Assembly: GCF_030717845.1 (NCBI RefSeq)
Contig: NZ_JAUZVZ010000020.1
Span: 1 to 64,000 of the forward strand
Source of the DNA: Alkalimonas collagenimarina
Lineage (GTDB): Bacteria > Pseudomonadota > Gammaproteobacteria > Enterobacterales > Alteromonadaceae
Direction: 5' to 3'
Length of the DNA stretch: 64,000 bases
The notes beneath the pieces were generated by a model, which did not search any database, had not been told where the DNA came from, and worked only from the letters and a program-made list of their open reading frames with translations. The position numbers and the translations under genes were made by a program. This document shows, in pieces, positions 1 through 9,226 of the stretch; the stretch's first letter is position 1, and each line of letters opens with the position of its first letter.

Positions 1-20
1 AGCAAAAATGCTGGCCTTTT
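1..20 (+). terminator. Partial intrinsic terminator at the window edge
   Basis: The window opens with AGCA-AAAA-TGCT followed by GGCC and four Ts. If the bases just outside the window are GGCC, this is an 8-bp stem with a T-tract and would terminate a gene coming from the left, convergent with glmS. Only the right part is visible. Confidence 0.4.
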
Positions 21-81
21 AATCATATATTAGTATGAATCTTTATTACTCTCTCACATTAACCGTGGCAGCTGTATAGGG

Positions 82-1911
82 TTATTCCACCGTAACTGAC
101 TTCGCCAAATTACGTGGCTGGTCGACATCGGTGCCTTTGATGATGGCGACGTAGTAGCTGAGCAGTTGCAGCGGTACGGTGTACAGGATAGGGGCCAGCC
201 AGGGGTGGCTGTGCGGTACATTGATGACCCGCATGGTGTCGTCGGACTGGAAGTTGGCATCCGAATCGGCGAAGACGTACAGGATACCGCCACGGGCGCG
301 TACTTCTTCGACGTTGGATTTCAGCTTTTCCAGCAATTCGTTGTTTGGTGCCACTACGATGATCGGCATATCGGCGTCGATTAACGCCAGCGGGCCGTGT
401 TTCAGCTCGCCGGCAGCGTAGGCTTCGGCGTGAATGTAGGAGATTTCTTTTAGTTTGAGCGCCCCTTCCATGGCGATGGGGTACTGATCGCCCCGTCCTA
501 AGAACAATGCATGCTGTTTGTCGGCGAACTCTTCTGCTAAAGCTTCAATCTGATCGGCCAGGCTCAGGCTCTGCTCTAAAATAGCAGGTAGTTGGTTGAG
601 CGCCTGCACCAGCTGTTGCTGGGTGACTGCATCCATACCATGGTGCTTACCAATCGCCAGTGTCAGCATGGCTAAGCCCACCAGTTGAGTGGTAAAAGCT
701 TTGGTGGAGGCGACGCCGATTTCGGCACCGGCCCGGGTCATAAAGGCCAGATCGGATTCACGCACCAGCGAGGAACCAGCCACGTTGCAGATGGTTAAGC
801 TGCCTAAGTAGCCCAGCTCTTTGGCCAAGCGCAATGCCGCCAGTGTATCGGCCGTTTCACCGGATTGCGAAATGGTCACCACCAGGCTGTTTGGCTGCAC
901 AAAGGATTTGCGGTAACGGAACTCAGAGGCAATTTCAACATTACACGACACACCGGCCATAGCTTCCAGCCAATAACGGGCTACCATGGCGGAATGATAG
1001 CTGGTACCACAGGCGACGATTTGCACATGCTGCACTTGCTTGAACAAGTCGCTGGCACCATGGCCGAAGGTTTCATCCAACACGGAATCGGCACTTAAGC
1101 GGCCTTCCAGTGTATTGCTGACAGCATGCGGCTGCTCGTAGATTTCTTTGAGCATAAAGTGACGATACTGGCCTTTATCACCGGCATCGTAGCTGACATT
1201 GGACTCGTGAACTTCTCGCTCGACCGCCTGACCGTCTTTATCAAAAATCGCCACGCTGTGGCGGGTGATTTCGGCCACGTCGCCTTCTTCTAAAAAGATA
1301 AAGCGGCGTGTTACCGGCAACAACGCCAGTTGATCGGAGGCAATAAAGTTTTCGCCAATACCAAGGCCAATCACCAGTGGGCTGCCAGAACGCGCTACCA
1401 CGACACGGCTTGGGTCCTGGCTATCCATTAATACGGTGCCGTAGGCGCCATGCAGTTGCGCGACCGCTTGTTGTACTGCGGCCAACAAACAATCGGTTTT
1501 AATTAGCTCCTGCTCGACCAGGTGAGCAATCACTTCAGTATCGGTATCGGAGCTGAATTGATAGCCTTGCTGCTGCAGTTGCTGTCGCAGCGGCTGGTGG
1601 TTCTCAATAATGCCATTATGGACCACGGTAATGCGGCTGGAGACATGTGGGTGGGCATTGCGCTCGCTTGGCTCACCATGCGTGGCCCAGCGGGTATGGG
1701 CAATACCGGTGCCGCCTGGCAAGGGTTCAGCAGCAACAGCATCCAACAGCTCTTTGACCTTGCCAAGCCGGCGGCAACGCTGCAATTCACCGCTGGGGCT
1801 CAATACCGCAACCCCGGCCGAGTCGTAGCCGCGATACTCTAAACGACGTAAACCTTCCAATAAAATATCAGCGACATCCCTTTGCGCTACAGCGCCCACT
1901 ATTCCACACAT
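82..1911 (-). CDS. glmS: Glutamine--fructose-6-phosphate aminotransferase (isomerizing)
   Basis: GlmS makes glucosamine-6-phosphate from fructose-6-phosphate and glutamine, the first step to UDP-GlcNAc for peptidoglycan and LPS. The 609-aa protein has the same length as the E. coli enzyme. It begins MCGIVGAV, with the N-terminal nucleophile Cys2 of a class II glutaminase domain (about 1-220). Two SIS sugar-isomerase domains follow, with the typical SQSGETADT and ASTKAFTTQ segments, and the C-terminus ends in the conserved AKSVTVE. A DeoR-type regulator gene ends 15 bp upstream on the same strand and probably shares its transcript. In many gammaproteobacteria glmU lies directly upstream; here it is about 8.5 kb away. 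No glmS ribozyme is present, as expected outside Firmicutes. Confidence 0.98.
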   Translation of the reverse strand: MCGIVGAVAQRDVADILLEGLRRLEYRGYDSAGVAVLSPSGELQRCRRLGKVKELLDAVAAEPLPGGTGIAHTRWATHGEPSERNAHPHVSSRITVVHNGIIENHQPLRQQLQQQGYQFSSDTDTEVIAHLVEQELIKTDCLLAAVQQAVAQLHGAYGTVLMDSQDPSRVVVARSGSPLVIGLGIGENFIASDQLALLPVTRRFIFLEEGDVAEITRHSVAIFDKDGQAVEREVHESNVSYDAGDKGQYRHFMLKEIYEQPHAVSNTLEGRLSADSVLDETFGHGASDLFKQVQHVQIVACGTSYHSAMVARYWLEAMAGVSCNVEIASEFRYRKSFVQPNSLVVTISQSGETADTLAALRLAKELGYLGSLTICNVAGSSLVRESDLAFMTRAGAEIGVASTKAFTTQLVGLAMLTLAIGKHHGMDAVTQQQLVQALNQLPAILEQSLSLADQIEALAEEFADKQHALFLGRGDQYPIAMEGALKLKEISYIHAEAYAAGELKHGPLALIDADMPIIVVAPNNELLEKLKSNVEEVRARGGILYVFADSDANFQSDDTMRVINVPHSHPWLAPILYTVPLQLLSYYVAIIKGTDVDQPRNLAKSVTVE

Positions 1912-1926
1912 AGTAACTCCCTTTGA

Positions 1927-2700
1927 TTAATGCTCGACGTCGGCGCGGATCACGCTAACGCCAAATTGTTCAATTTTTTCTGCCTCAGCTGCTGACAAGC
2001 CAGTATCGGTAACCAGCACCTTAATCAGCTGCCATGGCAGTTCTAAGTTGTGTATTTTTCGCCCGAGTTTATCGGACTCGACCATCACGATCACTTCCCG
2101 CGAGACCTCAGCCATCACCCGGCTCAGGCTATACAGCTCGTTGTAGGTGGTGGTACCTCGCTCTAAATCCAGACCATCGGCGCCTATAAACAATTGGTCA
2201 AAGTCGTAGGCTCTGAGCACTTGCTCGGCCAATTGCCCTTGAAAGGATTCTGACTGTGAATCCCAACTGCCACCGGTCATCAACAAGGTGGGCTCGTTTT
2301 CCAGCTCACGCAATGCATTGGCGACGGCGAGCGAGTTGGTCATCACCACCAATCCCTGTTTTTTGGCTAATTCAGGTAATAAAGCGGCCGTGGTGCGACC
2401 GCTATCAATGATGATGCGATAATGATCTTTAATTAAGGTGGCGGCCGCTTTCGCAATAGCAAGCTTTCGCTTTGAAACCGGTTCCAGGCTGGAATCGGTG
2501 ACAAAATCTTGTGGCACCAACACAGCGCCGCCATAGCGCCGCAGCAATAAACCCGCTTCTTCCAGCACCGTCAGATCTTTACGGATGGTGACCTCAGACG
2601 TTAAAAAGCGCTCGGCCAGGCTATCTACCGATACTTCACCATGCTGCTGCAATTCCGACATGATCAGATGACGTCGTTGTTGGGTATTGCGTTTGTTCAT
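1927..2700 (-). CDS. DeoR/GlpR-family transcriptional regulator
   Basis: This 257-aa protein has an N-terminal DeoR winged helix (about 6-60; the VSVDSLAERF...SEVTIRKDL segment followed by LLRRYGGAVL is typical). A C-terminal DeoRC effector domain related to ribose-5-phosphate isomerase follows and usually binds a sugar phosphate. It lies 15 bp upstream of glmS in the same direction, an arrangement also known from Shewanella and Vibrio relatives. The inference is that it tunes glmS or amino-sugar metabolism in response to a phosphosugar. The ATG is not preceded by a strong Shine-Dalgarno sequence. The exact ligand cannot be read from the sequence. Confidence 0.9.
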   Translation of the reverse strand: MNKRNTQQRRHLIMSELQQHGEVSVDSLAERFLTSEVTIRKDLTVLEEAGLLLRRYGGAVLVPQDFVTDSSLEPVSKRKLAIAKAAATLIKDHYRIIIDSGRTTAALLPELAKKQGLVVMTNSLAVANALRELENEPTLLMTGGSWDSQSESFQGQLAEQVLRAYDFDQLFIGADGLDLERGTTTYNELYSLSRVMAEVSREVIVMVESDKLGRKIHNLELPWQLIKVLVTDTGLSAAEAEKIEQFGVSVIRADVEH

Positions 2701-2750
2701 TCAGCACCATAAGTTTCGATTTGAAAGATATTTTAACGAAAAGAAAGATT

Positions 2751-5700
2751 TTAGCAAGCATCCATTGGCATGATGATCTGATAGTGTAGCCCCTGATCGT
2801 GTTCGCTACTCACGCTGATCTGCCCTTTCAGCCGCACCGTGACAAGATTATAAACAATGTGCGCCCCCAGCCCGGTGCCACCCAAAGCACGCTTGGTGGT
2901 ATAAAAAGGCTCGAACAACCGTTTCAGATCTTGCTCCGCCATGCCACAGCCATTATCCCGATAGCTTAGGTGCAATTCTTTACCAACCACCGCTATGTTT
3001 AGATAAATCTGTGGTTCAGCGGTAGTGGCGAAAGCATGTTTTAAGCTGTTCATCACCAGGTTCGTTACAATTTGTGCCAATGCACCAGCATCGGTGGTCC
3101 ACTGGATGGATTCAGCGCACTCCATAACAAACTGACAGCGTTGTTTTCTCAATTGCGGCTGCAAAGACAGCATCACATCTTGCAAATACAACGCCACATC
3201 AATATCACGCAAGCTATCACTGGATTGATCGACCGAGACTTGTTTAAAACTTTGCACCAAAGCCGCTGCCCGCTCAGTATTCACCTCAAGAATTTTTAAG
3301 CCTTCAGCCAAGTGCTGTAAAAAGCGATCAAATTGGGATTGTCGTAGCTCTTTATTGATGACGGATTGCTGAACTTGTTCATACTCTGCCTTCAAGTGGC
3401 TGGTGGCCGTGACACAAATACCCAGCGGGGTATTAATCTCGTGCGCTACTCCCGCAACCAGGCCACCGAGTGAGGCCATTTTTTCTTGCGTTACCAATTG
3501 CTGCTGCGTTTGTTGTAAACGGGTAAAGGTGTCGGCATTGACCACAGCAATGGCAATGGTATTGGCTAAGGTTCTTAGTAGGTCCAGCTGCGATTCGGTA
3601 AAAGCTCCGGCTTTAGGGCTTTGCACCGAAAAAACGCCGACTGCCTGCTGATTAACCAGTAAAGGAATATACAGTACCGACTGCATCGGCTCCCCTCGCA
3701 GTGGCTGGGGGATCGTGGCAAAGTAGTTTAAAAAATCACTGCGCTGGTTAACGTAGATTTCCTGTTTACGTTGAAAACACAAGGCGGCCAAAATGGTTGG
3801 GTCGTCTGATGCGATCGAGAAGGCAGGGTTGCTTTGGTTGTTCTCCAACCAGAACACAAACTCGATCTCCTTTTTTGACGGACGCTGTAGGCCAATCACC
3901 ATCACATGCACATCCATCAGCTCACTTAGCATTTGATGACATCGTGATAGCACCTGATCCAAATCGAGTGAGGCTGTTATTTCACGACCCATTTGCTGCA
4001 GCAACATCAAGTCCTGATTAGAGGCCTGCAAGGCATCGTGTTTTTCTTTTAATTCGTGGGTACGTTTAGACACCTGCCGTTGCAGTTGCAGTCGCATGAC
4101 CCGTTCGGAGCGAATTTTATAGTGCAACAATCCCCAAATACTGAACACCAGTAACGCCAGCAGGAAACTGCGAAACCACCAGGTCATCCACCAGGGGGGT
4201 AACACGTGGATGGCCAGTGTTTGTGCTGGCTGCCATTCACCACCAACCAGACGCACTGCAACCTGAAATTCATATTGTCCCGGCGGCAGCCTGGTATAAG
4301 TTGCCACCCGCTCGTCGAACCCTGTCTGGATCCAATCGCGATCAAAGCCATCCAGCCGGTACTTGTAGTGCAACTCCTGTTGTGACAAAGACGGTGCTGC
4401 AAAACGAATACTAAACATATCCTGCTCGTAACTCAGTACCAACTCATCAAGGTAAGCCAGCGATACAGGAAAAAAATCGCGTTGCCCGGCACGAATGGTT
4501 TGGTTGAATAAACTAAAACGAGTCAAATTTACGTTGGGGATCCTGTGCTTTTGCGGCAAATCGGCTAATCGAAAGTAATCCATCCCCTGACCACCGCCAC
4601 GATATAAGATCCCTTCATGCAGTTCCCATGAGCCAATCCAGGTAGAGTCTTGCATACCATGCAACAGCCCCAGCGGCAGAATACTTTGACTATCACTCAG
4701 CCAATGCTGGCGATAAAGCATTCTGAACTCATCAGCAGCTATAAAAGCACTGTCGACATCCGCTTCCTCCTGGTAGGATTTGAAGTAAGGCGGATGCGGC
4801 TGGTCGAGCCAACGATGATCCTGATTACCCGCGCGCACCCAGATATCTCCGTGTTGCTCGTAGATCAGCTGAATGCCATTAAACAGCAAACCATGATCGC
4901 CACCTTCAAACTGACGCCAGTGCTGCTGTTGCTGCAAGAGAGCGTCACCACGGACCAATCCCCGGTCAGTAGAGCCAATCCACATGGCCCCATCCTGCGC
5001 CTGAAGAATACTATTCACCGTGTCAAAAGGCAGCACATCATGCTCTGCTGAGGGGTAAAAGTGATGCTGCAGACGACGATCTGCATCAAATAAATAAAGT
5101 CCGTCTCCTCTGGAGCCCACCCAAAGCCGATCGCTATGATCCGTATACAACACCGCTACATTGGGCTGTGCATCACCAAAATGCGGCAGGGGCACTAAGA
5201 TCCAACGATGGTGTTCAGGATCAAGTTGATATACCCCCCGGTCAGTCCCTACCCAAATAATCTCATGCTCTGCGAGAACCGTACGACTGAGACTGGCAGC
5301 AATGCTCTCTGGTATGGGAAAGCGCCTTAGCTCTCCTGTTTTTGGATTAAAGTGCACAACGCCAGCCTCACGGTTCGCAAGCCACACGTCCTCAGAACGA
5401 GGCACATGAATTCCAAATACATTAGGAGCAGCAAGTAAATGGCTTGCACCACTACCATAAGGTAAATTACGTATTTTTTGAGCAAAGTGGTTGAGTGTGC
5501 TAAAGCCTGTCTGGCTGACGACCCAAAGGGTGTTTTGTTGGTCAAACAACAGTTCCGTGATGGCCTGACTGCGCAAACCAAACCGGACTTCAGGTTGATA
5601 ATCAAAGTGCTGCCACTGCAGGCTGGCAGCATCGCGATACCATAACCCTCGATCATAACTGGCCACCCAAAGGTTACCGGCCGGATCAAAGCGAGCATCT

Positions 5701-6524
5701 GTGAGCAAACTTTGCTGCATGGCCACTGGTCCGTCAGCCAGCTTTAACTGCTGACTTTCCAGATACCAAAGGCCACCTCCAAAGCTGGTCGCCCATAGAG
5801 TGCCATCACCACCAACCTGAATCCGGGTCATGGAGTCCACTGGCAAATCCGAGTTTTTCTGGCTCCAAACTTCACCTTGCTGCTGTTGAATATCCCAATG
5901 GACCAGCCCGCCTGTATTTGCACCTTTGGTTCGAAGTGGTGCATCTCCAACTGCAAGCCATATCTGCTGCTCAGGGCTCACCCACACATCATTAATGTAA
6001 GTGGTACTGACGCCATTGATCTCCGCAGGAATCTCCTGAGCAATCATTTTTTGCTGCTCTGGATCCCAATAAAATAGCCCGGCTCCATAGCTTGCAACCC
6101 ATATTCGCTGTGATGAATCCTGAAACATGGCGGAAATTTCCGCTGGTGATTCCTGTGCATCATCAAGCAAGCGGATCCGCTGAAATGTCTCTGTACGAGG
6201 ATCAAAACGATTCACTCCGCCATAGCGAGTACCAATCCACAGGGTATCGTCAGCCGAAACCAGAAGGCTAGTGATCCAATCGGCGGATAGCGCAGTTGGA
6301 TCTGCAATAACTGCTTTAAAGTGTGTAATCTCACCACCATCAAACCGAAACAAGCCTTGCTGGGTGCCCAACCAGAAAATACCGCGTTGATCTTGCACCA
6401 CCGATGTCGCCATGGCAGATAGTTCATACTGCTCGTTAAAATGGATAAAGTGACTGAACACCTTCGGGGCAGCATCAGCTTTGATAACAAAGCACAAACA
6501 GAACCATATAAAAAACAGCTTCAT
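2751..6524 (-). CDS. Membrane sensor histidine kinase with periplasmic beta-propeller, Y_Y_Y and GAF domains
   Basis: The open frame runs up to 6779, but its first 85 codons cross a terminator hairpin. I chose the ATG at 6524 because it begins a signal peptide (MKLFFIWFCLCFVIKADA). The 1257-aa product then carries many Reg_prop beta-propeller repeats (IWVGT, LWVGS, LWVAS blades), a Y_Y_Y domain (LPPGQYEFQV), and one membrane helix after PPWWMTWW. A cytoplasmic coiled coil, a GAF domain (SVLYIPLLVNQQAVGVFSVQ) and a kinase core complete it. The phospho-acceptor is the His of GVAHEINTPLG. The ATPase N box is NLVMNSLKHAF, with DNGCGM and GGTGLGAHIV. No receiver domain is fused and no response regulator gene is nearby, so it is an orphan kinase. 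The signal is unknown; related proteins often sense carbohydrates or envelope state. Confidence 0.88.
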   Translation of the reverse strand: MKLFFIWFCLCFVIKADAAPKVFSHFIHFNEQYELSAMATSVVQDQRGIFWLGTQQGLFRFDGGEITHFKAVIADPTALSADWITSLLVSADDTLWIGTRYGGVNRFDPRTETFQRIRLLDDAQESPAEISAMFQDSSQRIWVASYGAGLFYWDPEQQKMIAQEIPAEINGVSTTYINDVWVSPEQQIWLAVGDAPLRTKGANTGGLVHWDIQQQQGEVWSQKNSDLPVDSMTRIQVGGDGTLWATSFGGGLWYLESQQLKLADGPVAMQQSLLTDARFDPAGNLWVASYDRGLWYRDAASLQWQHFDYQPEVRFGLRSQAITELLFDQQNTLWVVSQTGFSTLNHFAQKIRNLPYGSGASHLLAAPNVFGIHVPRSEDVWLANREAGVVHFNPKTGELRRFPIPESIAASLSRTVLAEHEIIWVGTDRGVYQLDPEHHRWILVPLPHFGDAQPNVAVLYTDHSDRLWVGSRGDGLYLFDADRRLQHHFYPSAEHDVLPFDTVNSILQAQDGAMWIGSTDRGLVRGDALLQQQQHWRQFEGGDHGLLFNGIQLIYEQHGDIWVRAGNQDHRWLDQPHPPYFKSYQEEADVDSAFIAADEFRMLYRQHWLSDSQSILPLGLLHGMQDSTWIGSWELHEGILYRGGGQGMDYFRLADLPQKHRIPNVNLTRFSLFNQTIRAGQRDFFPVSLAYLDELVLSYEQDMFSIRFAAPSLSQQELHYKYRLDGFDRDWIQTGFDERVATYTRLPPGQYEFQVAVRLVGGEWQPAQTLAIHVLPPWWMTWWFRSFLLALLVFSIWGLLHYKIRSERVMRLQLQRQVSKRTHELKEKHDALQASNQDLMLLQQMGREITASLDLDQVLSRCHQMLSELMDVHVMVIGLQRPSKKEIEFVFWLENNQSNPAFSIASDDPTILAALCFQRKQEIYVNQRSDFLNYFATIPQPLRGEPMQSVLYIPLLVNQQAVGVFSVQSPKAGAFTESQLDLLRTLANTIAIAVVNADTFTRLQQTQQQLVTQEKMASLGGLVAGVAHEINTPLGICVTATSHLKAEYEQVQQSVINKELRQSQFDRFLQHLAEGLKILEVNTERAAALVQSFKQVSVDQSSDSLRDIDVALYLQDVMLSLQPQLRKQRCQFVMECAESIQWTTDAGALAQIVTNLVMNSLKHAFATTAEPQIYLNIAVVGKELHLSYRDNGCGMAEQDLKRLFEPFYTTKRALGGTGLGAHIVYNLVTVRLKGQISVSSEHDQGLHYQIIMPMDAC

Positions 6525-6633
6525 GACGAAGGAAAATCCAGATGAAAACGCCATGCTCATCTCATTAAAGTCAGCAGTCATCTGAGTATTGCAGCTGATA
6601 TTAACAAATTCAAACTCTGTCCGATAATAAAAC

Positions 6634-6652
6634 TGTAATGATAATTGTTTGC
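6634..6652. promoter_or_regulatory. Putative Fur box
   Basis: The 19-mer TGTAATGATAATTGTTTGC matches the classical Fur consensus GATAATGATAATCATTATC at 13 of 19 positions by eye. The TGATAAT half-site is perfect and the second half is degenerate. It overlaps the -35 of a promoter pointing right. Confidence 0.5.
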
Positions 6653-6677
6653 ATTTGAATTCAAGGTTTGTTATTAT
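6649..6677 (+). promoter_or_regulatory. Sigma70-like promoter overlapping the Fur box
   Basis: A -35 TTGCAT (6649-6654) is followed after exactly 17 bp by a -10 TATTAT (6672-6677; 5 of 6 to TATAAT). Transcription would start near 6684. Overlap with the Fur-like site implies repression when iron is plentiful. Confidence 0.5.
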
Positions 6678-6683
6678 TTTTTG

Positions 6684-6776
6684 CGTCAGGGAACTGGCGT
6701 ACGCTTCACAGCGTTTTTTCCTGGTCGTTGTTAACTTGTCCTGCATTTTGGGGCAGCAATTGCTGCCCCCTTTTTT
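6684..6776 (+). ncRNA. Candidate Fur-controlled small RNA or attenuated leader
   Basis: The interval from the predicted transcription start to the end of a strong intrinsic terminator is about 93 nt. It has no plausible reading frame. CAGGGAA near 6687 can pair with TTTCCTG near 6717, giving one internal stem before the terminator. The layout (Fur box over the promoter, roughly 90 nt, a Rho-independent end) is that of RyhB-type iron-sparing sRNAs. The RyhB core sequence is not present, so this would be an analogue rather than a recognisable homologue. The alternative reading is an attenuated leader of the flavoreductase gene just downstream. Confidence 0.4.
6750..6776 (+). terminator. Strong intrinsic terminator 20 nt before a start codon
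   Basis: GGGGCAGCAA pairs perfectly with TTGCTGCCCC (6750-6769), followed by C and six Ts. It ends 20 nt before the ATG at 6796, so transcripts from the Fur-box promoter must read through it to express the flavoreductase. Confidence 0.85.
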
Positions 6777-6795
6777 CATATCTTAGGTGCTGGTT

Positions 6796-8478
6796 ATGCC
6801 TTATCTGGATGAACTCTTACTCGCGATGGCTGCCGTGCTGATTGGACTTGCTCTGTCAAACATACCAACCAAAGCATCGCCCAAGCGTTTTTCCGCTACC
6901 TGGTGGGAACAATTGTGCTTGCTGGCCTTTATCACTCTACTGACGTTACTTTGGCTGCTCCCCGTTCATTTTAGTCTGCACTTTATGCTGCTGTGGTGCT
7001 TAAGCACGCAATTATTACTGTTAACCTGGCAGATTATTGTGCACTTCGTCAGGCTGTGGGTTCAGAAAAAACCGCTTGCTGACTCCTTACAACAAGCACT
7101 CTGGCTGGTGGGTTATGCCAGTCAATCCGGTACTGCCGAGCACCTGGCGCGGCAAAGCGCAAAACAACTGCAAGCAGCTGGCAAAAGTGTGCAAATGCTG
7201 CCACTCAATGCATTGGCTGAGACGCCACTGCACAACTTTGAGCAAGCACTTTTTATTATCAGTACCCATGGCGAAGGCGAAGCGCCAGATAATGGCCAGC
7301 ACTTTATGCGTCAGGCTTTGCTGCAACAGCCTGATTTATCCAAACTAAAATTTGCCGTGCTGGCCCTTGGCGATCGCAGCTATCAGCACTTTTGCGCTTT
7401 TGGCCACTGGCTCCATGAATGGTTAACGCAACAACGGGCTTCAGCTATCCAGCCACTGCTTCCCTGGGATCAAGGCAAGCGTGACAGCTGTCCTTGGCAG
7501 CAATGGCAACAGCTACTGCAAACGCTGGGGGCCGCCGTTCAGGATAAACCAGAAAACCAACAACCCTGGTGCAAGGCTCCGCTGCAAAGCCGCCACTGCG
7601 TCAACCCCGGCAGTCAGGGCAAGCCATGCTTTGTGTTGAAACTACCCCGACTGGAAAACATGCACTGGCAGCCAGGAGACATCGTCGATGTTCAGCCAGA
7701 GCATAGCCGTTGTTCAATAGCGCTTTGGTTGACCGAGCATCAGCTCTTTGGTTGTCAGCAGGTCCGGTTTTACGACGAACTCATTCCCTTATGCCGGGCA
7801 CTGGCTCAAATTGAATTGCCCGAGCACGGGCCAGGCGTTGAAACCCCCTTAGAGCCATGGCTGCACCAGCAACCCTTATTGCCACTTCGAAGCTATTCCA
7901 TTGCCAGCATTCCTGATGAAGGCCAGTTAACCTTGCTGGTCAGGCAGGTGAAAACAGAGCATGGCCTTGGGCTTGGCTCCGGCTGGCTGACCAGTTATGC
8001 CTTAGAAGGTCAACCCATCCAACTCCGTATTCGTTCACACCCAAACTTTTATTTACCTGATGATGACCGGCCGATCATCTTTATCTGCAATGGCACGGGC
8101 ATTGCGGGCATCCGTGGTTTACTGGCTGAACGGGTTAAACGAGGGCATCAACGCAACTGGCTGGTAGTGGGTGAGCGCCAGCAGGCGGTCGACAATTTCT
8201 TTGCCAAAGATCTTCAGCTGTGGCAGCAGCTGGGTTTTTTACCGGAGCTGGATCGGGTGTTTTCCCGCGATGACAGCAAGATACGCTATGTACAGCATCA
8301 GCTGGCTCAGCGCATAGAGGAATTAAAAGGCTGGCTGGAGCAGGGTGCTGCTATTTATATTTGCGGTAGTTTGCATGGTATGGGGCAAGAGGTTGATCAA
8401 TTGCTGCACGCTGAACTAGGTACTGAGCAGCTACAGGCCCTGCAGCTACAGGGCCGTTACCGGCGCGATCTGTATTAG
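6796..8478 (+). CDS. Membrane-anchored flavodoxin/FNR-type reductase (sulfite reductase flavoprotein-like)
   Basis: The 560-aa protein starts with about three hydrophobic helices (residues 1-95). A flavodoxin-like FMN domain follows (VGYASQSGTAEHLA, ISTHGEGEAPD, ALGDRSYQHF), then an FAD/NAD(P)H ferredoxin-reductase module: RSYSIASIP binds FAD, NGTGIAGIRG and ICGSLHGMG bind NADPH. It should pass electrons from NADPH through FAD and FMN to an acceptor at the inner membrane. In relatives this type sits with PepSY or TonB-receptor genes and is linked to ferric siderophore reduction. The Fur-like box upstream fits that role, but no partner gene is here. I prefer the ATG at 6796, with AGG 8 nt upstream, over the in-frame GTG at 6787. 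Its stop is 3 bp from the stop of the convergent lipoprotein gene. Confidence 0.85.
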   Translation: MPYLDELLLAMAAVLIGLALSNIPTKASPKRFSATWWEQLCLLAFITLLTLLWLLPVHFSLHFMLLWCLSTQLLLLTWQIIVHFVRLWVQKKPLADSLQQALWLVGYASQSGTAEHLARQSAKQLQAAGKSVQMLPLNALAETPLHNFEQALFIISTHGEGEAPDNGQHFMRQALLQQPDLSKLKFAVLALGDRSYQHFCAFGHWLHEWLTQQRASAIQPLLPWDQGKRDSCPWQQWQQLLQTLGAAVQDKPENQQPWCKAPLQSRHCVNPGSQGKPCFVLKLPRLENMHWQPGDIVDVQPEHSRCSIALWLTEHQLFGCQQVRFYDELIPLCRALAQIELPEHGPGVETPLEPWLHQQPLLPLRSYSIASIPDEGQLTLLVRQVKTEHGLGLGSGWLTSYALEGQPIQLRIRSHPNFYLPDDDRPIIFICNGTGIAGIRGLLAERVKRGHQRNWLVVGERQQAVDNFFAKDLQLWQQLGFLPELDRVFSRDDSKIRYVQHQLAQRIEELKGWLEQGAAIYICGSLHGMGQEVDQLLHAELGTEQLQALQLQGRYRRDLY

Positions 8479-8481
8479 CTC

Positions 8482-9045
8482 TTAGCGCGGGCTAAAACGG
8501 ATGCGTCCTTGCTGTACTGCCATATTCAGCGGCATCTGCATCAATAAACGCTGAGTCGGGTCGCTGTCATCCAGCCGGTACACCGGCTGATCTTGCAGCC
8601 AAACATTCACCAACTGCAACACCTCAGTACTGAGCGGTGCCAGGTTACCGCGATAACCAGCAGCATCAATGCTGGAATCCAGTAAGCGTAAATTTCGCAA
8701 ATAAACGGCCTGCTCATTCGAGTCATAATAGGGTGAAGCTTCAATTTGCAAGGCCAGACTGGCTGGATAGTGCAGGCCAAAGGCTGAAAAAACCGCACTG
8801 GCTTTGGTTCCCAGACGTACGCTGTCGCTGTTATCGGGGCCAATCAGTACTTGCATATCCTCTACCGCCAGTGTAACCGGCATACCAGCCAAGCGAGTTT
8901 GCTGCTGCAGCTGGTCGAGCTGACGAAGCATCAACTGCTGCAATTGTTGTTCGGTCACACTGTAGCTGGCCAGCTGACTGACCTGAGCACAGCCTGCCAG
9001 TAACATAAGCCCCATACCCGCGACGATCATTCGTAATAATGCCAT
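8482..9045 (-). CDS. DUF1439 (YceB-like) lipoprotein
   Basis: The 187-aa precursor has a short N-terminal hydrophobic segment ending in a lipobox, LLAGC, with the acylated Cys at residue 19. The remainder fits DUF1439, the YceB family of small lipoproteins with a lipid-binding-like fold: LGTKASAVFSAFG, a central YYDSNEQAVYLRNLRL strand region and a C-terminal MPLNMAVQQGRIRF segment. It is expected at the periplasmic side of a membrane. Its function is not known. It is monocistronic and converges on the flavoreductase gene with 3 bp between stop codons. Confidence 0.85.
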   Translation of the reverse strand: MALLRMIVAGMGLMLLAGCAQVSQLASYSVTEQQLQQLMLRQLDQLQQQTRLAGMPVTLAVEDMQVLIGPDNSDSVRLGTKASAVFSAFGLHYPASLALQIEASPYYDSNEQAVYLRNLRLLDSSIDAAGYRGNLAPLSTEVLQLVNVWLQDQPVYRLDDSDPTQRLLMQMPLNMAVQQGRIRFSPR

Positions 9046-9226
9046 TCTGTTTTCTCCTTGCTGATAAGCCTGAACAACAGTGTAATGGTTGCACCTTCAC
9101 TTGTAAGCTGATTTATTTAAGTTTCAGCTGTCACCCATGAGAACTCACTAGCCAGGAAGCACAAATCATAACCTTGTGATATGCTCTGCAGGACAATTTA
9201 GGTCTTCAAAAATAACGAGAAATACT

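Noticed and set aside
4205-4220. A third parS site at AACACGTGGAT
   Set aside because: Only the CACGTG centre matches; the flanking arms do not fit TGTTYCACGTGRAACA.
4650-5051. 133-codon plus-strand frame inside the sensor kinase gene
   Set aside because: It is antisense to well-formed propeller repeats and shows no independent features.
6684-6776. RyhB itself
   Set aside because: The conserved RyhB core (CACGACATTGCTCAC-like) is not present, so only an unnamed analogue is proposed.
6525-6779. N-terminal extension of the sensor kinase to an ATG at 6779
   Set aside because: The added codons cross a perfect terminator palindrome and the Fur-box region and place 85 polar residues before the signal peptide; the start at 6524 gives a normal secreted precursor.
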